Notes: generated by a model from the letters alone, not told the origin. A stretch of DNA of 64,000 nucleotides from Lachnospiraceae bacterium UBA7086 (GCA_002492525.1 DKZA01000005.1:1-64000), one strand, 5' to 3'; numbered from the stretch's first letter, positions 14,920-25,015 are shown. Made by a program: numbers and translations.

Positions 14920-16101
14920 ATGAAGCGCAGATTTAATATAACAGGTTCCTGTAGTCCCCAAAGAAATTATATGGTAAGACTTGATAACAGATTAAAAAAG
15001 ATTAAGGAAGACTATATAGACAATGGCAGTTATTTTGTTATTAACAGGGGAAGACAGTATGGAAAGACTACAACACTGCGTGCTTTGGAAGAATATCTGA
15101 AGAATGATTATATTGTTTTGTCACTTGATTTTCAGGAAATGGGAACCGAAGATTTTGCGGATTCGGCAGCGTTTGTCAAATCTTTTTTGGGAATGATCCT
15201 TGAAGCATTTGCTGTAATGGGGATGACGAATGAAGAAGAATTTTTGCAGCCGTTAAAGGAAATGATAAGAAAATCTGAGAATAGAGGGTTGCAGGAACTG
15301 TTTATTTGTTTGAGCAGGATGTGTGCGAAAGCGCCTAAACCTATTGTATTAATGATTGATGAGGTTGACAGTGCAAGCAATAATCAGGTATTTGTTGATT
15401 TCTTAGCACAGCTTAGGGGATATTATCTAAAAAGAGATAAAATGTCGATTTTCCTCTCAGTAATTCTTGCTGGCGTGTATGATATTAAAAATCTAAAATT
15501 GAAGCTGCGTCCTGAATCAGAGCATCAATACAACAGTCCATGGAACATTGCGGCGGAATTTAAAATTGATATGAGTTTTTCGCCTGATCAGATTAAAGGC
15601 ATGTTGGCGGAATATGAAGCAGATTACCATACAGGAATGGATATAGAAACAGTAGCAGAGGAAATCTACAATTATACATCGGGATATCCGGTTCTTGTAT
15701 CATCAATCTGTAAATATATTGATGAGGATATTTTGGATGAAAATGACGCTGAGATTCCTTCAAAAGCATGGTCAAAAGACGGAATCGAAAAGGCTGTAAA
15801 ACAGATATTAATTGACAAAGCGCCTCTGTTTGAAAGCATGATAAGACATCTCAATGAATATCCGGAAATGAAGAAAATGTTTCAGGCGATTCTATTTCAG
15901 GGCAGTGAATTTTCTTACAGTCCTGATACAAGGGAAATCAGTCTTGCCTGTATGTTTGGGTATGCAGTAAATGGTGGAGGAAAGGTACGCATAGCAAACC
16001 GTATTTTTGAGACACGTTTGTACAATTATTTTCTTTCCGAGGAAGAATTGTCAAATATGATGGGAAAGATGGCACAGCGTGATAAAGGCTGTTCGTTATA
16101 A
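14920..16101 (+). CDS. AAA-family ATP-binding protein, C-terminally truncated
   Basis: A 393-residue P-loop protein of the AAA-like/DUF1703-associated group. Walker A is GRQYGKTT (about residues 46-53) and Walker B VLMIDEVD (about 143-150). Full-length relatives usually run on into a PD-(D/E)XK nuclease-like domain (PDDEXK_9). Here that domain is missing: the frame stops at 16101, while the next frame encodes a tail characteristic of the family end. An internal deletion with frame change is the simplest reading. A GGAGG site precedes the ATG. These proteins are common selfish or defence-like neighbours with no settled role. Confidence 0.65.
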   Translation: MKRRFNITGSCSPQRNYMVRLDNRLKKIKEDYIDNGSYFVINRGRQYGKTTTLRALEEYLKNDYIVLSLDFQEMGTEDFADSAAFVKSFLGMILEAFAVMGMTNEEEFLQPLKEMIRKSENRGLQELFICLSRMCAKAPKPIVLMIDEVDSASNNQVFVDFLAQLRGYYLKRDKMSIFLSVILAGVYDIKNLKLKLRPESEHQYNSPWNIAAEFKIDMSFSPDQIKGMLAEYEADYHTGMDIETVAEEIYNYTSGYPVLVSSICKYIDEDILDENDAEIPSKAWSKDGIEKAVKQILIDKAPLFESMIRHLNEYPEMKKMFQAILFQGSEFSYSPDTREISLACMFGYAVNGGGKVRIANRIFETRLYNYFLSEEELSNMMGKMAQRDKGCSL

Positions 16102-16177
16102 CTTTAACAAGAGCAAGGAAGCGGGTGTGAAAGAAATAAAAATCGGAAATAAGAAAATTGTGGAGGCAGTAGTGTAA
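16091..16177 (+). pseudogene. Out-of-frame C-terminal remnant of the AAA/PDDEXK protein
   Basis: The frame reads YNFNKSKEAG followed by VKEIKIGNKKIVEAVV and a stop. That is the usual C-terminal strand-rich tail of AAA plus PDDEXK_9 proteins, but it is out of frame with the AAA gene that it overlaps by 11 bp. Confidence 0.6.
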
Positions 16178-16212
16178 GACTTCACACTAACAAGCGAATA
16201 TATTTATGAAGA

Positions 16213-16257
16213 AAAGTCTGATGTAAAGTATGAAATTGCTTTACGTCAGACTTTTTT
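16213..16257 (+). terminator. Strong terminator after the AAA gene
   Basis: AAGTCTGATGTAAAG pairs with CTTTACGTCAGACTT (one G-U) across a 10-nt loop, followed by a T-run. Confidence 0.85.
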
Positions 16258-16329
16258 ATGGCGTAAAAATATACAGTCACAAAAGAATCAGATATGAGGA
16301 CAATATGAGAGGGGCAACGGCTGCGTGAA

Positions 16330-17694
16330 ATGGAACGATATAAGAAAAAAGATATATTAGAGACAATCAAAATGCTGGATAAGGCAAATGATTCCATTGC
16401 CAGAGCGGCAGCCAGCAATTCTCAAGGTGCAGTGGATGCACTTGTGCAGTGCCAGGATACGGCAATTTGTATCGGCACTTATTTGGAAACGTTTGGGGAA
16501 GCATATGTATCTATTGTAAATATTCTGGAAGAGTATTGCGAAATCCTCTATCAGATGAGTGTGGATATTTCTGATGAAAATCAGTTTAGGAAACATACAA
16601 AGCGGGTCACAAAGCTTCTTACAAAGCTTAAAAATACAGTTACGTACGAAATGCCAGAGGACAGAAAAGAAGTAGTCTTTCTGCCATATAAGGCAAGTAT
16701 GTGGGATTCACTTGAGAGCGTGTGGAAGGCTGCGGATGCAGATGAAAATACAGATGCTTATGTGATTCCGATTCCTTATTATGATAAAAACCCTGACGGA
16801 AGTTTCCGACAGGAACATTATGAAGGGGACTTGTATCCTGATTATGTACCCATCACAGGGTATGATGAGTATGATTTTGAAGAACGCAGACCGGATGCCA
16901 TTTATATTCATAATCCGTATGATGCGGCGAATTTTGTGACAAGTGTGCATCCATTTTTTTATGCCGAAAATCTGAGAAAGTATACGGATAAGCTGGTGTA
17001 TGTTCCGTATTTCGTATTGAGAGAGATTAAGCCGGACGAGCAGGAGGCGATTGACGGAATGAAGCATTTCTGTTTTACACCCGGCGTAATCTATGCACAT
17101 CAGGTAATTGTTCAGTCAGAAAATATGCAGCAGATTTACATTAATGAATATATAAAGGCGGCAAAAGAGTATGGCCTTTCCGGAGAACATATTGACAGGG
17201 CTTTTCTGGAAAAGAAGATATTGGGTTTAGGTTCTCCGAAACTGGACAAGGTTATGAATACCAAAAAGGACGATTTGGAGATACCTGCGGAGTGGTTGAG
17301 AATTATTGAGAAGGCAGACGGGAGCTGGAAGAGGATTATTTTCTATAATACCAGCATTAATGCTTTGCTTAAACATAATGAGAAAATGCTTCATAAGATG
17401 GAGTCGGTGTTTGAGATATTTAAAGAAAATCGTGAGAAGGTGGCGCTTCTTTGGAGGCCGCATCCGCTTATTGAGAGTACTCTTACCTCTATGCGTCCGC
17501 AGCTGTGGGAAGTTTATCAGGAATTAAGGGACAGATATGTTGAGGAAGGTTGGGGAATTTATGATGACAGCGCGGATTTGGACAGGGCGCTTTTGCTAAG
17601 CGATGCCTACTATGGGGACGCAAGTAGTGTGGTGCAGTTATTTCAGACGGCGGAAAAGATTGTTATGATGCAGGTTGTGGATGATGCGGTATAG
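16330..17694 (+). CDS. CDP-glycerol glycerophosphotransferase-like GT-B protein
   Basis: A 454-residue cytoplasmic protein. The N-terminal ~110 residues are helical. The remainder is a GT-B-like fold with IYIHNPYDAANFVTSVHP, YVPYFVLREI, LGLGSPKLDKV, ALLWRPHPLIEST and AYYGDASSVVQLF, the pattern of Clostridial CDP-glycerol:polyol phosphotransferase-like proteins. It probably transfers a polyol phosphate (teichoic-acid style) to the surface polymer. It differs from the more canonical Glyphos_transf protein at 40.3 kb. It opens the accessory block after a terminator and ends 12 bp before the next start. Confidence 0.65.
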   Translation: MERYKKKDILETIKMLDKANDSIARAAASNSQGAVDALVQCQDTAICIGTYLETFGEAYVSIVNILEEYCEILYQMSVDISDENQFRKHTKRVTKLLTKLKNTVTYEMPEDRKEVVFLPYKASMWDSLESVWKAADADENTDAYVIPIPYYDKNPDGSFRQEHYEGDLYPDYVPITGYDEYDFEERRPDAIYIHNPYDAANFVTSVHPFFYAENLRKYTDKLVYVPYFVLREIKPDEQEAIDGMKHFCFTPGVIYAHQVIVQSENMQQIYINEYIKAAKEYGLSGEHIDRAFLEKKILGLGSPKLDKVMNTKKDDLEIPAEWLRIIEKADGSWKRIIFYNTSINALLKHNEKMLHKMESVFEIFKENREKVALLWRPHPLIESTLTSMRPQLWEVYQELRDRYVEEGWGIYDDSADLDRALLLSDAYYGDASSVVQLFQTAEKIVMMQVVDDAV

Positions 17695-17706
17695 GTTGAG
17701 GTGTTT

Positions 17707-18939
17707 ATGAAAAATACTGTAATAAATGGAATAAATGATGTTATACCGGATGAGAATTGCATGTGGATAATTTCAGATGAATTACCATGTTTATTTCGAT
17801 ATGATTATTTAACACGGGAAATAGAGTTGAAAGCAATATTTCCTGAAGAGGTAAATATTATCTGCCCTTTTTCAAGAATGATAAAGATGGAAAATGAAAT
17901 ATACTTTATCCCATGGGTGGTGAAAGATATATATTATTATGACATAACAAAAAATGAGCTTTATAAATTAGACATCCCTTTTAAAGATTTCAGCAGTGAT
18001 AATTGGAGAAAAACGGAAGCAGTTGTAGAAGGTGGAAATCTGTATTGCATCAATAGGATTCCTGATGCAGTCATAGAAATTGATTCGGTTACGAAAGAAG
18101 TGAAGACGTTTCAGATTGACATGCAATTATATGCAGATCGTTTGCTTCCATGTGACGGATGGACAGTGTATTCTGGCCCATGTGTCTACCAAGAGAAAAT
18201 TATCTGGACAAACTATAAAAACATATTATCTATATTTGATATAAGAACCAAAGAGTTCTCGATGGAAGAAATACAAGGAGTGTCAAAAGAAGGACCTAAA
18301 CGGCTGTCAAATGCTGCAGAAGATTATATTTTTGGTGTGAAGAATTTTAAAGAGGCATTATGGCTGTTTACCTTTGAGGGAAGGGTTTATCGATATGATA
18401 GTACCACACATAAAATAGAAGATAAATCCTTTGAAGATTATGTATATTATGACGATGATGATGGAATGGTTGTTTGTTTTTTATATGAGATAGTGCCGCT
18501 GGAAAATGAACTGTTTTTAATTCCTTCTTATAAAAATAAATGTATAAAATATAACGGCAGTACGGATCAATATGAAGAAATCATAAAAGATTATACTCAG
18601 AATTGGGAATATGACAAGCGATTTTATACTATGTGCAAAGTAATTAATAGTAAAAAAATACTGTTGTATAGCTATAATGAGAACATTTTCTATGTTTTGG
18701 ATACTGATAAAAATAGTATGCAAAAATGGAAGATAGAAGAACCCTGGACAAAGTTTATCTCCCAAAATCCATTGTTTGCACAAGCGGTGAGTAAGTTTTG
18801 TACAAGAGATTATTTGTATGTTTTTGATGATTTGGATTGGCTGATACAAAGTGTATCTGCAAATGATAAGAAGAAGGAAGGGAAATTATCCATTGGTATC
18901 GTTGGGGAACAAATATATAAAACAATAAATAATGCATAA
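17707..18939 (+). CDS. Predicted beta-propeller-like protein of unknown function
   Basis: A 410-residue soluble protein without signal peptide or membrane segment. It is built of repeated short strand patterns (for example LFRYDYLTREI, IYYYDITKNEL, VIEIDSVTKEV, LSIFDIRTKEF, VYRYDSTTHKI, FYVLDTDKNSM), each with an aromatic-Asp-x-x-T/x-K turn spaced ~50 residues apart. That spacing suggests a 6-8 bladed beta-propeller of the Kelch/NHL kind. The ATG at 17707 is preferred over GTG 17701 because GGTTGAGG lies 7 bp upstream. It sits between the glycerophosphotransferase-like gene and the SGNH gene; a role in recognising or modifying the polymer is only a guess. Confidence 0.5.
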   Translation: MKNTVINGINDVIPDENCMWIISDELPCLFRYDYLTREIELKAIFPEEVNIICPFSRMIKMENEIYFIPWVVKDIYYYDITKNELYKLDIPFKDFSSDNWRKTEAVVEGGNLYCINRIPDAVIEIDSVTKEVKTFQIDMQLYADRLLPCDGWTVYSGPCVYQEKIIWTNYKNILSIFDIRTKEFSMEEIQGVSKEGPKRLSNAAEDYIFGVKNFKEALWLFTFEGRVYRYDSTTHKIEDKSFEDYVYYDDDDGMVVCFLYEIVPLENELFLIPSYKNKCIKYNGSTDQYEEIIKDYTQNWEYDKRFYTMCKVINSKKILLYSYNENIFYVLDTDKNSMQKWKIEEPWTKFISQNPLFAQAVSKFCTRDYLYVFDDLDWLIQSVSANDKKKEGKLSIGIVGEQIYKTINNA

Positions 18940-18983
18940 ATGATAAAAAGAGTGTATGGAGAAATATTTTAGGAGGCTATAAA

Positions 18984-20656
18984 ATGATTGGCTGGCTGTA
19001 TAGTTTGAAAAAACAGTATGCGGGTAAAAACATATATGTTTGGGATATTAACAGACATTCTATAGAACTATTTGGTGTGCTTGCCTTTATGAAAGTTGAT
19101 ATCAAAGGTTTTATTACGCCAGAAGAGCAATACGAAGGTCAGACATATATGAACCGTCCAGTAACACTTTTAAAACAAATTATGCAGGATATAAACAACG
19201 TTGTGGTGGCGGATGATGGTGTTCCTGAGGACAAATTTCATCTGAAAAGTGATAGAATAGTACGTTTGTGGGATATATTGGAACTCAATAAAGAACTAAA
19301 AAAAGAAAGAATCATTATTTATGGTATCGGTAAAGGCGCTGATAGGATATCTGAGTTGTTATTAAAAAATGAAATAGATATAGATTTATATTGTGTGACA
19401 CAAAATGATCGGAATATTTCTAAGTATAGAGGAAAACCAATAATAGAGGCCGCAGAATTAAATCATTATAGGGATAGTGCCGTTATTATATCGGTTCTTA
19501 AGACCAGATATATAGGTGAGATTTTAGAAGTGCTCGAAGGATTTCAGGGGAATGTATATTTGGAACATATTATAAGCAGGGTAAATGCTTTGTCGAGAAA
19601 TTTGTTTCAAAGCCTTGATTTAGCAATAAAAACAAAAAAGAAAGTGTTTTTGTATAGTAGGAGAAATAGGCTGTCCAAATTGATAGAGGATGTATTCAGT
19701 ATTTATGGGATTAAGGTTAACGGATATATCTATGATAAGGCGGATGAAGAAAATAAAATAAAAAGTATATTTGAAGTGGCGATACAAGATGTAGAAAACA
19801 AATTGATTGTTATAAATGAACAGATTCCGGAACAATTATTTATTGCCAGAGATAATATTGAAAAGGCAGGTTTTTCTTTAGAAAAATATAATTACACGGG
19901 AGTTCAATGGTATACGCGCGCTAAAAAAATGGATAACGGACTCAATAGATCAATGTACAAAGTGTATGGGGAAGAAGGGAAGGAAAAGAATATCAAAATA
20001 ATGGTTTTAGGAAATTCTTGTTCAGGAGAGCTTTTCTATATAGAAAATTGGGTAAGTAAATTATATTACAAATTGGTATCTTTAGGAATCGGTATAACAA
20101 TATACAATGGAGCACATTCGGGAGATGATATTTTTCAAGAGCATTTGGAATTATTAGGAAAAGGATATATTTTGAAACCTGATATTGTGATTAGTATGAG
20201 TGGAGTAAATGATGTTGGTCTTGTTGGGAATCGTGAGTTATATCTTAACGGAGCTTCCTATAACGAACTGGATGGATATTGTAGGGAATCATCTTTTTTA
20301 AATTGGTGCAGGTTAATGAAGTCGTTAAAAGTACTTGCTGAATCATGTGTGTGCGTAGGGGGGGGGAGGTGAAATTTTTTGGTTTTTTGCAGCCTATGAA
20401 TGTGGTAATAAAATGTATGAATTTGCAGGAAAAAAGTTTATTTGAAGAAGAGGGACGGTTGATAGAAGATTGGGAATCTATATATTCTGTGTCTGGTAAT
20501 GATGAATATATTAATCTTATGCGTCTGTTTGAGCATCAAAAGGATATGTACATTGATGCAACGCATTATAGTGATAAGGGTCACGAGATGGTTGCCAGAC
20601 AGGTATTTGAAACAATTTTACCAACGGTGCAAATGTTGAATGAAAGTAATAAATGA
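18984..20656 (+). pseudogene. Triple SRM plus SGNH-hydrolase protein interrupted at a 9-G tract (phase-variable or frameshifted)
   Basis: The first frame (462 residues, ending VCVGGGR) and the next frame (20345-20656) together align along the intact 579-residue paralogue at 25016-26755. They break at a run of nine G (20358-20366); ten G would fuse them into a 557-residue protein. Domains: three tandem SRM modules (about 13-100, 107-200, 218-305; second opens IIIYGIGKGAD), then an SGNH/GDSL-like domain with LGNSCSGE (nucleophile Ser345 or Ser347), SGVND and the final DxxH as DATH. Relatives add or remove acyl groups on glycans. A mononucleotide G tract is a classic contingency element, but a sequencing error or plain mutation is possible. 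Confidence 0.65.
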
Positions 20657-20768
20657 TTTACTGCGACGGACAAGTTTCCTGCAGATACGCGAGACTGTCC
20701 TGTATGGACTTCACAATAGAAAGTAAGTTTTGAGGAATGGCTAGTAAGAGAGAAGGGATGTTTGGGTT

Positions 20769-21767
20769 ATGCCAATATATGATAAAGAACAAGGAAAAGT
20801 AGATGATTATTTTGTGTCTGTAATTATCTCTACATATAACAGAGCTCAATATATTGGAATTACAATTGACAGTTTTTTGCAACAGACTTATCCGGAAAAT
20901 CTATATGAAATTATAGTATGTGATAATAAATCCACAGATAATACCAAAGAAGTGATAGAAGCCTACAGGGAAAAAGACAAAAGAGTACGATATCTTTTAG
21001 AAAAGCGTCAGGGATTGCACTATGCAAGAAATCATAGCGCTCAAAATGCAAAAGGACAAATATTATTATTTACGGATGATGATATGATAGCCAAAAATAA
21101 TCTGCTGGCTGAGATGATGAAGGTGTTTAAAAAGAACAGTGAAGTGGGAGTTGCGACTACGAAAATTCTTCCCAAATGGGAATGTGAGCCGCCAAGGTGG
21201 GTAAAAGAGCATTTGAATAATGGGCTGTTAAGCTTAAATAATTTGGGAAGAAAAAATATAATAGCAGATTATGATATGGGCGTGTTTGGGTGTTGTGAAG
21301 CTGTGAAAAAAGATATCTTTATAGAAGCAGGAGGTTCCCATCCGGATTTGTTTGGAAAGGGGCCGGGGCTTGGCGATGGTGAAACGGGGCTTAACAAGGA
21401 TCTGTTAAAAAGAGGAGTTCGCTTTGCTTATGTTGGAAGTACAGCCATTTATCATATGATACCACATGGCAGAATGACCCAGAAGTATTTAAATAATAGA
21501 TTTATTTATAGCGGAAATAGTTCGAGTTACGCAGAGTATAGAAGTAATCCTTTTACCAAAGAAGATTTGCCAGAAAGGATACGGAAGTATTTAAAAGAGT
21601 TAGTAAGAACAGAAATCACATATTTATGGAAGGGGATTAGTGGTCAGACGACATTAAGGTTTTCCATAGCTATTCCTTTTTATTATTTTGCAAGGATTCG
21701 GTATGATATTCAGATTATATATAACAGAAAATTCAGACTATTTGTCGAAAACGATTATTGGTGGTAG
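20769..21767 (+). CDS. Family 2 glycosyltransferase
   Basis: A 332-residue GT-A enzyme: SVIISTYNRAQYIGITIDSF (about 17-36), DNKSTDNT, the metal-binding FTDDDM (about residue 98), and an acceptor-side loop GKGPGLGDGE. The C-terminal ~60 residues contain a short hydrophobic segment that could lie on the membrane. It probably adds one sugar to the lipid-linked repeat unit; the sugar cannot be inferred. It lies between the frameshifted SGNH gene and galE. Confidence 0.8.
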   Translation: MPIYDKEQGKVDDYFVSVIISTYNRAQYIGITIDSFLQQTYPENLYEIIVCDNKSTDNTKEVIEAYREKDKRVRYLLEKRQGLHYARNHSAQNAKGQILLFTDDDMIAKNNLLAEMMKVFKKNSEVGVATTKILPKWECEPPRWVKEHLNNGLLSLNNLGRKNIIADYDMGVFGCCEAVKKDIFIEAGGSHPDLFGKGPGLGDGETGLNKDLLKRGVRFAYVGSTAIYHMIPHGRMTQKYLNNRFIYSGNSSSYAEYRSNPFTKEDLPERIRKYLKELVRTEITYLWKGISGQTTLRFSIAIPFYYFARIRYDIQIIYNRKFRLFVENDYWW

Positions 21768-21798
21768 ATTGAAAAACATTAGCAGCGGGGAAGAATAA

Positions 21799-22773
21799 AT
21801 GGCAATTTTAGTTTGTGGCGGAGCGGGATATATAGGTTCTCATATAAATAAACAGTTATATGAAGCCGGTTATGAGACGGTTGTGTTTGATAATCTGATA
21901 TATGGACATAAGGAATCTGTCAAATGGGGACATTTTGAAAAAGGTGATTTAGGAAATATTGAAGATATAGACAGGGTATTTCAGAAATATGCGATTGAGG
22001 CTGTCTTTCATTTTGCCGCCTATGCCTATGTGGGGGAGAGTGTAACAGAGCCGGAGAAATATTATTATAATAACGTGGCGAACACCCTGAATCTGCTTAA
22101 AGTGATGCGTAAGTATGGATGTAATAAAATCATTTTTTCATCAACCTGCGCAACCTATGGAGAACCAGAGAAAGTTCCCATTACGGAAGATATGAATCAA
22201 AACCCGATTAATCCGTATGGCGCATCAAAGTTAATGGTGGAACGGATTTTTAAGGACTATCGGACTGCGTACAATCTCAAGTTTGTAGTACTTCGATATT
22301 TTAATGCTGCAGGGGCAGATCCGGAGGGGCAGATAGGTGAGAGCCATGATCCGGAAACACATCTTATTCCGTTGGTTTTGGATGCGGCAAGCGGGAAGAG
22401 AGAAGCAATCAAGGTTTTTGGAACGGATTATGATACGTCTGATGGAAGCTGTATAAGGGACTACATTCATGTATATGATCTCGCAACGGCGCATTTACAG
22501 GCGCTTTATTATTTAGAGCGAGGGGGAAAAAGTGAATTTTTTAATCTGGGGAATGAATTGGGGACTTCCGTATTGGAAGTGATTGACTCCGTGAAAAGAA
22601 TCACCGGCAGGGAATTTAAGGTGATATTGACGGACAGACGCCCCGGCGATCCGGCAAAGCTGGTGGGCAGCAGTCTGAAAGCCCGGAAAACACTTAATTG
22701 GGAACCAATCTATGGTGATATTGATACAATCGTGGAACATGCATGGCGGTGGCATGAAAAAGCGGAGTATTAA
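21799..22773 (+). CDS. galE: UDP-glucose 4-epimerase
   Basis: A 324-residue extended SDR: GGAGYIGSH (NAD binding), FAAYAYVGESV, STCATYGEP, the YGASK motif (catalytic Tyr and Lys), RYFNAAGADPEGQIGE and RRPGDPAKLV, all typical of GalE. It interconverts UDP-glucose and UDP-galactose (possibly the N-acetyl forms) and so supplies a galactose-type donor to this cluster. A GGGGAAG ribosome site is present. Confidence 0.92.
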   Translation: MAILVCGGAGYIGSHINKQLYEAGYETVVFDNLIYGHKESVKWGHFEKGDLGNIEDIDRVFQKYAIEAVFHFAAYAYVGESVTEPEKYYYNNVANTLNLLKVMRKYGCNKIIFSSTCATYGEPEKVPITEDMNQNPINPYGASKLMVERIFKDYRTAYNLKFVVLRYFNAAGADPEGQIGESHDPETHLIPLVLDAASGKREAIKVFGTDYDTSDGSCIRDYIHVYDLATAHLQALYYLERGGKSEFFNLGNELGTSVLEVIDSVKRITGREFKVILTDRRPGDPAKLVGSSLKARKTLNWEPIYGDIDTIVEHAWRWHEKAEY

Positions 22774-22800
22774 TGTTCTGAATATATGGAGGCGGATGGG

Positions 22801-24657
22801 ATGTACATATTAGGAGTATCGGCATTATATCATGATGCGGCGGCAGCTCTGATTCGAGACGGAGAAATCATTGCAGCAGCACAGGAGGAAAGATTTACAA
22901 GGATAAAACACGATTTTTCCATTCCGCAGAAGGCAATCCAGTATTGTTTACAAGAAGGAAAGATAAAACCGGATGATTTACAGGCTGTTGTGTATTATGA
23001 TAATCCGCTTTTGACAATGGGAAGGTTTGTAGAGAATTTACGTTATGCGGGTTCTGACAGTAAAGATTTATTGAAATTTTCTTTCGGATCACTTATCAGT
23101 CAGAAAATGTGGATACAGAATATACTGGCAGACTGTCTGGGGGGACGCCTGGGTATAGAGAATAAATTGTATGTGGCGGAACATCATATTTCTCATGCAG
23201 CGTCAGCTTTTTTTCCATCGCCCTATCAAAAAGCGGCGATTATCACTGTTGACGGCGTAGGAGAATATGCGACAACTACCATCGGCTATGGTGAAAACAA
23301 TCATATCAAAATAATACAGGAGATAGATTATCCACATTCATTAGGCTTATTATATAGTGCATTTACTTATTTTTGCGGGTTTAAGGTTAACTCAGGTGAT
23401 TATAAATTGATGGGATTAGCGCCTTATGGTGAACCGGTTTATTATCAGACGATAAAGGAAAAGTTGATTGATATTAAGCAGGATGGTTCGTTTCGTTTAA
23501 ATCTGGATTTTTTTGATTATCAGTATGGCAGGGCTATGACAAATGAAAATTTTGCGAAGCTTTTTGGCGGAGACAGAAGGACTCCTGAATCCCCGATCAC
23601 CAAAAGAGAGATGGACATGGCGGCTTCGGTGCAGAAAATCGTGGAAGAAGTGATTATGCTTATGGCATGTCATGTGAAAGAACTTTTAGGGGATGAAGTA
23701 GAGAATCTGGTTCTTGCCGGCGGCGTGGCGCTCAATTGCGTTGCCAACGGCAAGCTGTATCGCCAGAAGATATTTAAGAATATCTGGGTGCAGCCCGCGG
23801 CAGGAGACGCCGGCGGAGCAGTGGGTTCAGCATTGTTTTATTATTATCAATATCTTAACCATAAAAGAACGGCAGATAACGTTCATGATAAACAAAAAAT
23901 GTCTTATCTTGGGCCGGCGTATGATAATAAAACGGTTGAAGAATATTTGAAGCGCAATGGATATCCGTATCATAAGTGTGATCATGATGAGGAAGAAGAC
24001 TTTTATAATAAGATTGCGGAACTAATAGACAGGCAAAATGTGATTGGATTATTTCATGGGAGGATGGAATATGGTCCCAGGGCATTAGGAAACCGCAGTA
24101 TTATTGCTGATCCACGCTCTGCCCAAATGCAGTCGATTCTGAATTTAAAGATAAAATACAGGGAATCTTTCAGACCTTTTGCACCTTCTGTTCTGGAAGA
24201 ATGTGCAAAGGAATATTTTGAGTTAGACTGTCAGAGCCCATATATGCTGCTCTGTGCTGATGTGTGCGGCGCGGAAAGAGAAAAATTTCAATTACAGAGG
24301 GAAATAGAATTGTCACAGGGAAATTTATTGCCTGTCGTAAATAAAGTGCGTTCCCATATTCCGGCAGTGACGCATGTGGATTATTCCGCAAGGATTCAGA
24401 CGGTCAGGAAAGAAGATAATCCAGTCTATTATGGCATTATTCATGCATTTAAGAAGTTAACAGGATGCGGCGTTATTATCAATACCTCTTTTAATGTGAG
24501 AGGCGAACCGATTGTCTGCACACCGGAAGATGCGTACTTGTGCTTTATGCGTACGGAAATGGACGTACTGGTGTTAGGAAACTGCATTTTATATAAAAAA
24601 GAACAGCCGGCATTAACGAATGATGCGGATTGGAGGGATCAGTATGAACTTGATTAA
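22801..24657 (+). CDS. NodU/HypF-type carbamoyltransferase
   Basis: A 618-residue carbamoyltransferase. The N-terminal ASKHA-like carbamoyl-AMP domain has ILGVSALYHDAAAALI, EERFTRIKHD and HHISHAASAFFPSP, then GGVALNCVANGKL. The C-terminal half has EYGPRALGNRSIIADPR, FRPFAPSVL and FNVRGEPIVCTPEDA. It uses carbamoyl phosphate and ATP to carbamoylate a hydroxyl, here probably a sugar of the surface polymer. The ATG at 22801 follows GGAGG by 8 bp. The next small gene starts inside its 3' end. Confidence 0.9.
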   Translation: MYILGVSALYHDAAAALIRDGEIIAAAQEERFTRIKHDFSIPQKAIQYCLQEGKIKPDDLQAVVYYDNPLLTMGRFVENLRYAGSDSKDLLKFSFGSLISQKMWIQNILADCLGGRLGIENKLYVAEHHISHAASAFFPSPYQKAAIITVDGVGEYATTTIGYGENNHIKIIQEIDYPHSLGLLYSAFTYFCGFKVNSGDYKLMGLAPYGEPVYYQTIKEKLIDIKQDGSFRLNLDFFDYQYGRAMTNENFAKLFGGDRRTPESPITKREMDMAASVQKIVEEVIMLMACHVKELLGDEVENLVLAGGVALNCVANGKLYRQKIFKNIWVQPAAGDAGGAVGSALFYYYQYLNHKRTADNVHDKQKMSYLGPAYDNKTVEEYLKRNGYPYHKCDHDEEEDFYNKIAELIDRQNVIGLFHGRMEYGPRALGNRSIIADPRSAQMQSILNLKIKYRESFRPFAPSVLEECAKEYFELDCQSPYMLLCADVCGAEREKFQLQREIELSQGNLLPVVNKVRSHIPAVTHVDYSARIQTVRKEDNPVYYGIIHAFKKLTGCGVIINTSFNVRGEPIVCTPEDAYLCFMRTEMDVLVLGNCILYKKEQPALTNDADWRDQYELD

Positions 24658-25000
24658 TGACCAATTTGTAAATGATTTCTCTGAGTGGGCAGAAGAAAAT
24701 GAAGATAAGAGTGCCTTTCCATCCATTTCTGAAAGAACAGATTCTTATTATATAAGCCGTAATTCGGAAGAAACATATATGATGGAATATTCGTTTGAAA
24801 CTGTCGCTGCATTTAAGACGGCGTTGGAAAGGTATAGCAGGTCATCTATGGATACATGGTTGGTCAATAAAATGATAGTTGCGATGTATCAAAATAGATT
24901 TACAGGTGTCCAAAATAAAAATATCCCGGATGAACAGAAAGAGAAATTGAGTCCGGTTGACGGGAAAAGTGAGCTTCCGGAATACATTTATGTGTTTTGA
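24644..25000 (+). CDS. Small acidic protein of unknown function coupled to the carbamoyltransferase
   Basis: A 118-residue hydrophilic protein with an acidic N-terminal half and no membrane segment or recognisable motif. The ATG at 24644 has TGGAGGGA upstream and lies inside the carbamoyltransferase stop region (14-bp overlap), so the two are translationally coupled. It is not one of the small partners I know from carbamoyltransferase gene pairs. A role as partner or chaperone of the enzyme, or of the SGNH protein that follows 15 bp later, is a guess. Confidence 0.55.
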   Translation: MNLINDQFVNDFSEWAEENEDKSAFPSISERTDSYYISRNSEETYMMEYSFETVAAFKTALERYSRSSMDTWLVNKMIVAMYQNRFTGVQNKNIPDEQKEKLSPVDGKSELPEYIYVF

Positions 25001-25015
25001 TGGGAGGATGCGGAT

